Origin: [Phialemoniopsis] sp. UDSM-2020
Taxonomy: Eukaryota; Ascomycota; Sordariomycetes; Thyridiales; Thyridiaceae
Assembly: GCA_018873225.1 (NCBI GenBank)
Contig: JAEILZ010000002.1
Location: 4,154,001-4,218,000 of the forward strand
Direction: 5' to 3'
Length of the DNA: 64,000 bases
The notes beneath the pieces are model-generated. The model saw nothing but the letters and a program-made list of their open reading frames with translations. It made no database searches and was not told the DNA's origin. Shown here piece by piece: positions 10,735 through 20,244 of the stretch (position 1 is the first letter of the stretch; every line of letters begins with the position of its first letter). The translations under genes and the position numbers were made by a program.

Positions 10735-12082
10735 GTTTACCTGTACTACATAGTTTTCTTTCAATCCAAGATACCCATAGTCGCAATTCGCTGAATCTTC
10801 TACTAGAAGAATGTACCCAGGAGCAGCAGTGTCATCCATGTTGCTTGAGCTTGCTGGCTTGATATTCGATTTCTTTGTCACTACTTCACCCGGACAAGTC
10901 AGTATCTTGAAGGGACGTGTTATTCACTCTTTCTGACTCTGTAAGTATGAGCCTTCTCGCGTTGGGCAAGAAGCTCGACGTCGCCCTTTGCCGACGGGTA
11001 ATTCTTCGAAGCTGCACTTCTACGCTTTGACCTGCGACCGTCCGTCGGCGGAGATTGCCATCTGCAATACGACGTCAATGCCGTTTCTATACGCCAAATC
11101 TGTCATCACATCTCCCCTTTCATCGGCGCTATTCCGCCCATAACCAGATCCCGATGCCGACGCACGGCCGAGTAGGCTGGGGACCGCAAGCGTACGGGAG
11201 ATACCTCAAGGTACATACCCATCAACAAGCACCACTACCCTCTCCGGCGCAACCATCCCTTCTGGGAATTTGCCCAGATCCAACTTACCCTCAGAAATCT
11301 GACGTGTCTCAAGCTCCCTATGTTGTTTCCTGTAGGGCTGAGACGTTTTGCCACCTTCTCCACCACGTGCGCTTGCACACCCCAGCGCAGGATACCACCC
11401 CTCATCTCACACCGGCCCCGTCTTCTTGATGCATGACATGGCTACTTTCGGTCCAGATGGCCCTGAGATCCGCAACTGCCATCCGTGTTAGTCGTCGCAA
11501 AGCCCACCTTGTGTGTGCTTCCAGAGAAAAGCACTGTGCTCATTGTACTTACCTTAGACCCACCAGACAGCTTCAGCCTGTAACCGCTCGCAGATAATGG
11601 ACACCAGAAATTAACTTGGTGCGGGTTAGATGAGAAGAACATGATGAGTTACGGCATGGCTGAGTAATAGGCATAAAAGTCAGTAACAAACATAAAGCTT
11701 GAAAAGTTGATCAATGAATGTCAGACGTTCCCTATTATACTTAATCGATGTCATTGACAGAGTTCCCCGTTCGTTGAACACTCGAACCTAATAGGAGGGT
11801 CAAAAAGGCTGTAGCCTAAAAGGACGCTCTTCTTCCTGACTTTCAATGATTTTACTCCAAGCGCAAGATAACACATTGTGACCATACTGTAGGTTTTCAA
11901 ATTATCGCTTTGAGTATTATTCGAGATCAGGCCAACTCAGGGTACTGGAAAACGACTGGAGCCACTACGAGCACAAAACAACTCTCTGTTCTGTTTGCAC
12001 TCAATTTACCCATGGAACATATCTCCGTCGCCCAGTATGAGAATCATGTGATTTCCCCAAGTCTCAGTTATTCTTATCCCGC
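10735..12082. other. Intergenic region between convergent genes
   Basis: Downstream regions of the Zn2Cys6 gene (plus) and the NLR-like gene (minus). No reading frame with recognisable features and no repeats were found. Confidence 0.5.
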
Positions 12083-15000
12083 TCAAGCTTCCTCTGAGCG
12101 CCGCTGAGTATCCAAAATACTCTGATTGTCGATGGTGGCGCTTTCTAGCGCATCCACAACGTCCTTTGCTTTGTCTCCGTTACCTTTGGCTATGTCCAGG
12201 AGTGTCTTTCCGTCTTTCGTCTTGATTCCTGGATCAGATCCATGTTTGAGCAGCAACCTCACAATCCTGGCGTGCCCAAACAGTACAGCCCATTCCAGTG
12301 GCCCCCTATCCTCAGGAGCATCGTTGAGGCGGAGCTTGCCCTTCCCCGCGTCAAGAATCATCGCGACAATATCGTTATAACCGTCCCGAATAGCGAGAAG
12401 TAGTGGCGATGGCACACGCCCCGGACAGCTGAGATCGACCTCACCCGAGTCTAGCAAGAGTCGTACGATATCCTCATGCCCACCAGCGGCAGCATACGCG
12501 ATTGATGTCCAGCCGCCATGGCGTTTGTTGATGTCAACTCTGCCTGTGTCAAGGAGCAGTCGTATCACTTCTGTGCACCCTTTTTCAGCAGCAAAGGATA
12601 GCGGTGTGCGCGGTGCAACACTGTCCGGCGAGGAATTCGCGTCCGGATCTACTTTCGCTATGTAGAGTAGCCAACGCACCATTTGCAGATTTCCTTCCTC
12701 TGCAGCAAGTGACAGGAGCGTTCTGCTTCTGTCTTTGTCTGTAAAGTATAGATCTGGGTCGAAGTTGCTAATATGAAATAGTAATCGTACTAATCTCCAG
12801 CTCTGTATTCTTTCGATGACAAATTTGTACAAGATTCTGCTCATGTGGTTCGATTGTGGGGTTGAGGCAGTTCTGTATGCGTCGAGTAGCAGTTGTAACG
12901 TCTCACGACAGTTCTTGTCCTTCTTGACGAAGTAGGGGCTAACATGCTTCCTGTCTCTACCCATGGACTGACGCTCAGGGTCGATCTTGCCAGTGTCAAA
13001 TAGCAGTTGCACAATTTCCCAGCGCTGATTCGACACAGCACATATCCAAGGCGTTTCTGTCGCACCCGAGTCATCTGTGGACTGGCAGTTTAGGTCGACT
13101 CTGTCTGTGTCGATCAGCAGCCGTACAATTTCTATTTGCCCGTGCTCTGCGGCGTATGACAACGGGTTCTTATTTCGTTCTAAGCGAAATGAGATCCGCG
13201 AATCAGGGTCGACTTTTCCAGTGTCAAGCAGTAGTCGTACCGTATCCAGGTGTCCGGCCCCTGCAGCAAAGTATAACGGGCTTCGGCCTAACGCACATCG
13301 TGAATCAGGGTCCACATGTCCAGTGTCGAGTAACAATCGCACGATCTCGATATGACCTTCGCGGGCCGCGAATGATAAAGGTGTTCGGCCGTCTTCACCC
13401 AGACGATTCCTACATGGTGAATCTGGATGAGCTCGGCCTGTATCAATCAACAAACTCACAATGCCTTGATGACCTTTCCCAGCAGCAAGTGACAATGCGG
13501 TTCGTTGAGGAGCCACACCACACCCATCAGTATCGGGATCGACTTTGCCAGTGTCAAGTAATAATTTCACGATCTCTTCATGTCCTCCCCGAGCAGCAAA
13601 TGACAAGGGTGACTTCTCACATGAAGGTAGATCCTTGCCTGTCGAATTGATGTCAACCTTATTCGATTCGAGCAACAACCGCACAATATGTGCGTGCCCT
13701 GCGCCTGCGGCGTACGATAATGGCGTTCGGCCTTCAAAATACCGGTGAGTGGCGCTTGAATCAAGGTCTACTTTGCCTGTGTTCAATAGCAATCGGACGA
13801 CTCCCTTGCTGCCACTTTCTGCGGCGTATGATAATGGTGTTCGGCCATCAGAATCAAGCGAGTCAGGGTTTACTTGATCTGTGCTCAAGAGAAGCTGCAC
13901 GAGATTCTCGTTCGCCTTCTCCGCGGCGATTGAGAGAAGTGTTCGATATTGATCAATCATAGAGTCGATGCAGTTCCCCTCGTTGGTATATAGAAAGAGG
14001 GCAAGTAAGATCCCATCGTCGAGCTCCCTTAGATGCACAGTTATCCCTTTGGTTTCCAAGAATTTGAAGTTGCGACCGAATCTTTTTCTTCTGCTGCCAT
14101 CTTGAGTGTACTGCTTGCAAATGGAATGTACTGGAGAATCTGGAGCATGGGGAGCAGCAATGGCATCTACCAATGCCTGGACCGTTGTCTCTGTTCCGGT
14201 AGCGAGTGCGGCAAACATCGGTAATCCATAACGCTCTGATCCAACTGTGAAGCAGTCGCTCGCAGCCGTCGAATCTTGGTCGATAAAATAAACTTTAATA
14301 AGATCCGGTAAACCGTGTTCAGCCAACAAGTAAAGAAGACTCGCTTCCAAGGTATGTCGACGAACATCAGCCTCCTCAAACAAGTTGAGCAGCACGAGCC
14401 AGTCTCGATTGGGGAAGCTCCGAAGGAACTCGGATTGTTCCACTCCACCAGATTGCGCTCCTTCAGCGTGGTATAAGATGGTTTGTACGGCGTATTTCAG
14501 TAATGGGAAATCCTCACTCGTTGTTCGACGCAACGTAGCAGCTTCTTCGGACTTCGCTTTCGGGAGCGGGTCATCCAAGTCTACGCGTCGGACATCATCC
14601 ATTCGTATATATGTGAGACAACATCTCTTGAGTTGCTCGTGGCTTTCTCCGTGAAGCCTTTCCTTCAAATGGAGCCAAACGGACCCGATCCCGTGTTCTC
14701 CCAGGAGGAAGTCCCTGACCGATTCATGGATGAATTGCACATTGGGGATTTTCGACTTTGTGATCTCCACAAGCCCCTTCGAAGAGTTCAAGATGGATCT
14801 TTTGACGGTGTCTATCGGAATCTCATCGTTCTTCCACTTTGATAAATCTGCCGGTTCCGTACCTGAGAGTATGGCGCAGTAAAGCTCTGCGGGAGTCAAG
14901 GGCTGCTTGGCAAAGAGCACCCATTGCATGCAGAGAAGCGTTTCGTCCCTGTTATGCTCATCGCGCAAGAGAGTATCGCGGAAGAGTAAGTGCAAATCGT

Positions 15001-16981
15001 CAGGTAGACTCTTCAGCTTGGCCTGGAGGTGACGTGGGGCGCGACCTTTATCATGCTCCTTGTTCAATATTTCCACCACGAGGACCACCCACATGAACAC
15101 ACCGGCAGCCTTTGTGCGAATCTCATCTCTGATTTGCGTGGCGAGGCTGCTCTGGCCGATTTTCAGCTTATTATCAGTGTAAGCTCCAATGTCTTCCTCG
15201 TGTCCATCCTGCCCTTCCAACACCAAACTGAGGCCTTGATTGATGGTGATGTGGGGATAATGCCTGCTCGAGAAGAATACTCGAAACTGAACACCGTTCA
15301 AGATCGCAAGTTCTCCAAGCCTTTGGAAGAAATCCACCATGTCGCGAATCGAGGCCTCGTCACATTCATCCAAGGCATCTATGAAAAATGCTACAGTGGA
15401 TTGTCCTAGGAGACGTAGAACTTCTTCGAAGAGATCCTTGAGGCGCTCCGTATCCCAGAACAAATTACTGAGACTGCCAAGGTCTGTGAGTCCGAGGCAA
15501 GCAAAGGCCTCCCGAAGCTCGGGTCGTCGCTCAATAAGCTGGACTAGTAGAGATCGATACATGCCGATGGTGGATTTCTCCAGATCAACTCCGCGCGCGT
15601 GGAAGAAGAAAGAAATGATAATCCAATCTTTCTTCAGCTTCCGAGTCTTATCGAGAGCGAATTTCATCATTGTTGATTTCCCTGCTCCAGGCTTTCCCCT
15701 CATCCACAAGAAACCCTGGTGGTCGCTCAATTTGTTTGGGTCCAGCCAGTCGCGATGCTCATCAGACTTTGAAAGAAGCCATTTGCAAGTATGATGATGT
15801 GCTCTTTTTATATGGATAAGCCGCTCGTCAATTTGACCAAACTTGAGAGAGTTCAGAAGAGCCTCTTTGAGCTCCTCGCTGAGCGAGCTTCGCTGGACTG
15901 GTACGGGACTTCCTGCTGACAAAGTCGCGCTTCTGTGGCTATGGTCGATTGTTGGAGGTTCGGAAGGCGACAAATGACTCAAGAGATCCTTTGCAAACGC
16001 AGCGGCTGCCATCGCCGCATAGCCTTGCCACTCCTTGTTCTTGTGCGAGTCGGAGTAGTCGCAGATGCTGCGGATTACCAGGCATCGAAAGTTGTTCATC
16101 AGACCGGCCGCCTCCATCTCAAAACATAGAACATCTTTCTCCATCGCGAGCTCATCGCGCATAATGGCATCCTTCATTACTTGATTTGCCGACGCTATCA
16201 AGCCATAGTGAACGACCAGGCCATCTCCACGAGCACGTTCGCTCCTGTTGAGAACATGCGCGGCCAAATCACCGCATGCCTCTGGACAACTCCTTCCATC
16301 ACCAGGGGGATGACGGACGTTGCTGAGAAATAATATGTCGGTACTCTGATGCGGACGTGAGTAATTCTCCCTTAATCGTGGTGCACGCCCAAACAGAGTT
16401 TCGATAGTGCTCTGAATACTGCAGCCATCGTTCATATAAGTGGATTTGAGCCCATTCAGTGCAGTCCGTAGACGTCGTGGGGGCTGGTCAAGAAACCCAG
16501 TCGTGTGAAAGCTCTGGTTCTGTATGGTTTTGCCAAAGTCGTACTGAAAGACTCCGCCGTGCCCATCGCGAGGTTCGCTGACGACTATGTCGCCTAGACG
16601 TATGTCATGCCTTGAGCTCGGTGCACCACCACCGATGCCAACCATAAGACGAATGCTGATGCAAGGAAAGCTACGATCCATATCTCGCGCAGCAATTGCG
16701 GCGGAGGAAGTACCGTACTCGCCACTGGGCAACACAGCGATGACTACGTTGTGGTGCCCGATCTTCCCGAGGGTGTAGTCGTTGTCATCATGGGGTATAT
16801 GAGCTGGCTTTTCATGGATCTCGTCGAGGAAGGCTTTCGCCGCGCCAAGTTCCACGGGGATGGCACAGATCCATCCCACTGTGTAGTCTTCGCGTGTCAG
16901 ATGCGCACAATCCGTCTTCGTCCTCTTGAGTGCGACAAGCTCAACTTCTGGGCTGTCTTCCCGGAGAGTCCTCTTCGACAT
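12083..16981 (-). CDS. NLR-like receptor: PNP_UDP nucleosidase - NACHT - ankyrin repeats
   Basis: A single uninterrupted exon of 1632 residues. Domain order: a nucleoside phosphorylase-like domain (about 33-340) with DYTVGWICAIP, the loop MVGIGGGAP, DIRLGDIVV, the ribose-binding FEMEAAG (about 287-293) and ICDYSDSHKNKEW with the putative catalytic Asp near 308; a NACHT NTPase with Walker A GKPGAGKST (about 429-437) and Walker B FFIDALDECDE (about 532-542); a helical linker; then about 14 ankyrin-type repeats (about 1005-1615) with the recurring LLLDTGKVDPDS. This is the architecture of fungal NOD-like receptors, some of which control heterokaryon incompatibility and cell death. The PNP domain would be the effector, NACHT the oligomerisation switch and ankyrin repeats the sensor (inference from the family). 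The frame extends upstream to a non-ATG codon; the first ATG is 16981. It is transcribed divergently from ATG5. Confidence 0.93.
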   Translation of the reverse strand: MSKRTLREDSPEVELVALKRTKTDCAHLTREDYTVGWICAIPVELGAAKAFLDEIHEKPAHIPHDDNDYTLGKIGHHNVVIAVLPSGEYGTSSAAIAARDMDRSFPCISIRLMVGIGGGAPSSRHDIRLGDIVVSEPRDGHGGVFQYDFGKTIQNQSFHTTGFLDQPPRRLRTALNGLKSTYMNDGCSIQSTIETLFGRAPRLRENYSRPHQSTDILFLSNVRHPPGDGRSCPEACGDLAAHVLNRSERARGDGLVVHYGLIASANQVMKDAIMRDELAMEKDVLCFEMEAAGLMNNFRCLVIRSICDYSDSHKNKEWQGYAAMAAAAFAKDLLSHLSPSEPPTIDHSHRSATLSAGSPVPVQRSSLSEELKEALLNSLKFGQIDERLIHIKRAHHHTCKWLLSKSDEHRDWLDPNKLSDHQGFLWMRGKPGAGKSTMMKFALDKTRKLKKDWIIISFFFHARGVDLEKSTIGMYRSLLVQLIERRPELREAFACLGLTDLGSLSNLFWDTERLKDLFEEVLRLLGQSTVAFFIDALDECDEASIRDMVDFFQRLGELAILNGVQFRVFFSSRHYPHITINQGLSLVLEGQDGHEEDIGAYTDNKLKIGQSSLATQIRDEIRTKAAGVFMWVVLVVEILNKEHDKGRAPRHLQAKLKSLPDDLHLLFRDTLLRDEHNRDETLLCMQWVLFAKQPLTPAELYCAILSGTEPADLSKWKNDEIPIDTVKRSILNSSKGLVEITKSKIPNVQFIHESVRDFLLGEHGIGSVWLHLKERLHGESHEQLKRCCLTYIRMDDVRRVDLDDPLPKAKSEEAATLRRTTSEDFPLLKYAVQTILYHAEGAQSGGVEQSEFLRSFPNRDWLVLLNLFEEADVRRHTLEASLLYLLAEHGLPDLIKVYFIDQDSTAASDCFTVGSERYGLPMFAALATGTETTVQALVDAIAAPHAPDSPVHSICKQYTQDGSRRKRFGRNFKFLETKGITVHLRELDDGILLALFLYTNEGNCIDSMIDQYRTLLSIAAEKANENLVQLLLSTDQVNPDSLDSDGRTPLSYAAESGSKGVVRLLLNTGKVDLDSSATHRYFEGRTPLSYAAGAGHAHIVRLLLESNKVDINSTGKDLPSCEKSPLSFAARGGHEEIVKLLLDTGKVDPDTDGCGVAPQRTALSLAAGKGHQGIVSLLIDTGRAHPDSPCRNRLGEDGRTPLSFAAREGHIEIVRLLLDTGHVDPDSRCALGRSPLYFAAGAGHLDTVRLLLDTGKVDPDSRISFRLERNKNPLSYAAEHGQIEIVRLLIDTDRVDLNCQSTDDSGATETPWICAVSNQRWEIVQLLFDTGKIDPERQSMGRDRKHVSPYFVKKDKNCRETLQLLLDAYRTASTPQSNHMSRILYKFVIERIQSWRLVRLLFHISNFDPDLYFTDKDRSRTLLSLAAEEGNLQMVRWLLYIAKVDPDANSSPDSVAPRTPLSFAAEKGCTEVIRLLLDTGRVDINKRHGGWTSIAYAAAGGHEDIVRLLLDSGEVDLSCPGRVPSPLLLAIRDGYNDIVAMILDAGKGKLRLNDAPEDRGPLEWAVLFGHARIVRLLLKHGSDPGIKTKDGKTLLDIAKGNGDKAKDVVDALESATIDNQSILDTQRRSEEA

Positions 16982-17777
16982 CGTGTATTTCTTGGCGCGG
17001 ACCACTCAAGCAACGGCTTTAACGCCGCAAGACATCGATCGGATGGCTTCATCTGCCCATTGCTGATGGGCAAGGAAAAGAGTTTTTTGGTTCAGCCTTG
17101 CGAGGGAGGACATGGCCGAGACTTAGGGACGACAGGCACGCCTTAGGCCGCCATGCATACTGCAGCGTGGAGGCCTCAGCCACAGCACGGCTGAAAAACA
17201 GGCCACCCAAATGCATTGAGCCTCGGGCAGGCGTTTTTCAGAAGCAGTTGCATTGCGCATGGCGAGTCGACTACTTGTAAGCCGGCGGCGTTGACGTCGC
17301 CTGGATGAGAGTGGAGAGGAGGGTTTCTGGCGGCGTTGTCGAGTTAAGGTTCTGTATGAAGAGAAAGCAAATGCACTAACGCTCCCCATACCACGGATCA
17401 GGTTTTGGCCCACCAAACCTCACTTCTGGTTTGGCTCAGGCAACACCACTCACTCCTGGGCAACGTAGCTGCCACCCGGAACGTCGAATCTCACACGATT
17501 TGCTGGGCCTGTAACATCGAACTAAACACGTCAACGAATTGGCAACATTCGGACCTCTTCTCCTTCATGGCGCGCACCTACTGATGGAGTCACCGGTGAC
17601 AGTCACTTGGCTTGCTGCTTTGAGGATGCCGCATGACGGAGCATCTCGCATCACGATAACTGCATCACAGCCACTAAGCGCTGGACGTCAAAGCACGCAT
17701 CCCACCAACCTCTAATTTCTCACTGAAATCATCCACACAGTCTACAGACCACCGGACCTCTCACCCCTACAGAAGAG
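16982..17777. promoter_or_regulatory. Shared divergent promoter region, NLR-like gene / ATG5
   Basis: The 796 bp between the two start codons must hold both promoters and leaders. No open frame here looks coding. I could not assign individual factor sites with confidence. Confidence 0.5.
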
Positions 17778-18875
17778 ATGGCATCCCCATCCCCGCACCG
17801 TCCTTCCCCCAGCCCCGCAACCCCCTCCCCATCCCGTGCATCTCCGTCTCCGGCCCCGGCGCCAGCCCCAGCGACGCCGACCTCCATCCCCCAGACCCTC
17901 TGGCGCCTCCGCGTGCCCCTGCACATCACCCACCCCTCGCGGCCCAACACGCCCTTCATCGCCAGCGTCCCGCGCTTCTCCTACCTCGCGCTCCTGCTCC
18001 CGCGCCTGCGCGCCTTCTTCGGCGCCGATGCGCCCACGTGCTCCAGCTTCCACCACGAGGAGGTCCAGCTGCGCAACCTGCCCGTCGGCCTGCTCGTCGA
18101 CCTGCACCGGCCCCAACTACCGTGGCGCCTCGTCGTCGGTGACGGCGATGAGTGGCATATCGGCGACACGTTCCTCAATGGGGCCAAAGAGGTGAGGTTC
18201 TACTATGCTTCACCCCCGGCGTACTTGCGCACTAGTCGCTAACGAAGATGATGTTCGTAGGCGGATTTTGTACGCAACGGTAACGCCAAACAGATCATGG
18301 GCATGTCTAAGGAGGACACTACCGCTCTGTGGAACGCCGTGCAGGACAGTACGTTGCCCAAACCAAGTCCAGTTCACTCATGCCAGAGACACTGACCGCA
18401 TTACAGATGACCACGCCTCCTTCACCCGCATAAACACCCGCCTACTCAACGCCCCTACACCTCTGAAGCACATCCCCCTCCGGATCTATATCCCCTCTCC
18501 ATCTCCTCCCTCAGATAGCGGTACCTCCCCGGCCGCCGCACTGGTAGGCGAGTTTAAGGTGATGCAGGTCCTCGTGCCGCCGCGCATAACCGTCAACAAC
18601 CGTACGTCATGGCTTCACCTTCCCTCTGCTCATAGCATCTCGAGCCACAGCAAGAATGACACTGACTGCTCGCAGGTAATCAGCAGCAGCCCCAGACCCT
18701 GGGCCCGGCCCTCAAGACCTTGCTGCCGGCGCTATTCCCCAGCAGCCGCGACCCCGTGCTGGCCAGCGTCGTCATGCACGGCGCGCCCGTGCCCTTCTCG
18801 GCGCCGCTCGAGGAGCTGATGCGCGAGGCGGCCTACCCGGACGGCTGGGTGTGCCTGATCGTCGTGTTGCTATGA
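17778..18875 (+). CDS. ATG5: Autophagy protein Atg5
   Basis: Exons 17778-18191, 18261-18348, 18407-18601 and 18676-18875 encode 298 residues, close to the yeast length. After a Ser/Pro/Ala-rich N-terminus the Atg5 landmarks appear: [88 protein letters not shown], and the C-terminal [11 protein letters not shown]. Lys137, in AKEADF at the exon 1/2 junction, aligns with the known Atg12 acceptor lysine (human Lys130). The protein is conjugated to Atg12 and, with Atg16, promotes Atg8 lipidation on the phagophore. All introns have canonical borders. The gene is divergent from the NLR-like gene. Confidence 0.95.
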
Positions 18876-20244
18876 AAAAGGCTGGGGCAAGAGGTCGGGC
18901 AGAATTCGTGGCAACATGTACTGATTGTTGAACATTACCTACTGCTTCAATCAAGCACGGAGACACGGAAAGATCGGACGATTAAGTCATGCTATGGGGG
19001 TCTTGAACCAGACAAGACGGGCGGGGTTAGGAATTGGGCATTTCCAGGCACAGCTAGGCGTTCAGGATGTCGCATATCACCATTTGAAATCAAGAGTTCA
19101 CATCATCACTGCGTTCGCGACCAAAGTTTGACAGATTTTCATATATGATTCGATGATCCAATGCTAGGCCGGGCTCGCACCCAGCCTCGCGCTCCGGGGC
19201 GCTGTAGCAAGATATCAACGGCAGCAGCAGTAGCAGCAATGGTGAAGAGCTGCAACTTTGCTCTAGTATATACAAACAAGAGAGAAAAGACATGTCTGTT
19301 TTATCGTTCTCTTTCCCTCCTCCGCCTCTCTCTCTCTTCTGGCTCCCCCTTTTCTACCAATTCCGCCTTTCAAAGCCAGATCAAAATATCAGACCGAGAG
19401 AGAAGACACTATGAGAAAAACGACATCGCCAATAGGTATCGAGGGTATTTCCGCGCGACAGGAGCTATGTCTGTTCATTTCGAAAGCGACGCGTTTGTAG
19501 TAGAGTAGTAATCAAAAACGTAGAGGGCGCATTGGCCCTGGAAACACGATGTGGGTTTCGCATAGATACGAGTACAGGATGATGATGATGATGAGGATGG
19601 AAAAGTGATGATGAGAAATATGCAGCCGAGGGAATATGGCAAGAAACAATCCGCACCCAGCCCAAACAGAGTTAACACACGTCCAACAGACAACCTCGCG
19701 CACACACCATAGCGTTCGATGAATATGAAACACAAACACAGACCCTCCTCTTTTCGTCTCCCCCCATCTCGACTCAATTCATCGCTTCACTATCCAGGGC
19801 CGTTGGGTTTGTTTTGTATCCGCGGGTGCAAAAACGTATTCGTTGCGAAAGAGACGTGTATGTGAAAGACTGGACAAGAACAGCCGCCGCCATGTGATTT
19901 TCTCTTTCGATTCGACAATGACTGAGTCGTCCGTAATAGTATAGACGGTTTGACGGCGGGGATAGGTGTGTATGACGATGATAAGAAATCCGGACTGCTT
20001 TCCCAACGCCTCATATGATGTTGTTGTGATATGCTACAGAGATGTGGAAACAAAGGATAGTATATGCCGCCCATTCCTCCTCCTCCTCTTTCCTGCTTTC
20101 TTAGCTGCTTCCCTTCATGATCCTGAAGTCTTCATTCCAGTTATAAAGGAACCGTTTGGGTATCGACGAGTTTTACCGGGCAAACAAAAAAATATTAAGC
20201 GTTCTTTCGTATTGATTCGATCTGATTGTTGTTGGGACTGCCCT
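18876..20244. other. Intergenic region between convergent genes
   Basis: The 3' regions of ATG5 (plus) and the large Zn2Cys6 gene (minus). It contains a C/T-rich block near 19300-19365 and a short GAT microsatellite at 19579-19595. I see no coding frame. Confidence 0.5.

Noticed and set aside
16982..17005. N-terminal extension of the NLR-like protein to 17005
   Set aside because: The codon at 17005 is GTG; the first ATG is at 16981.
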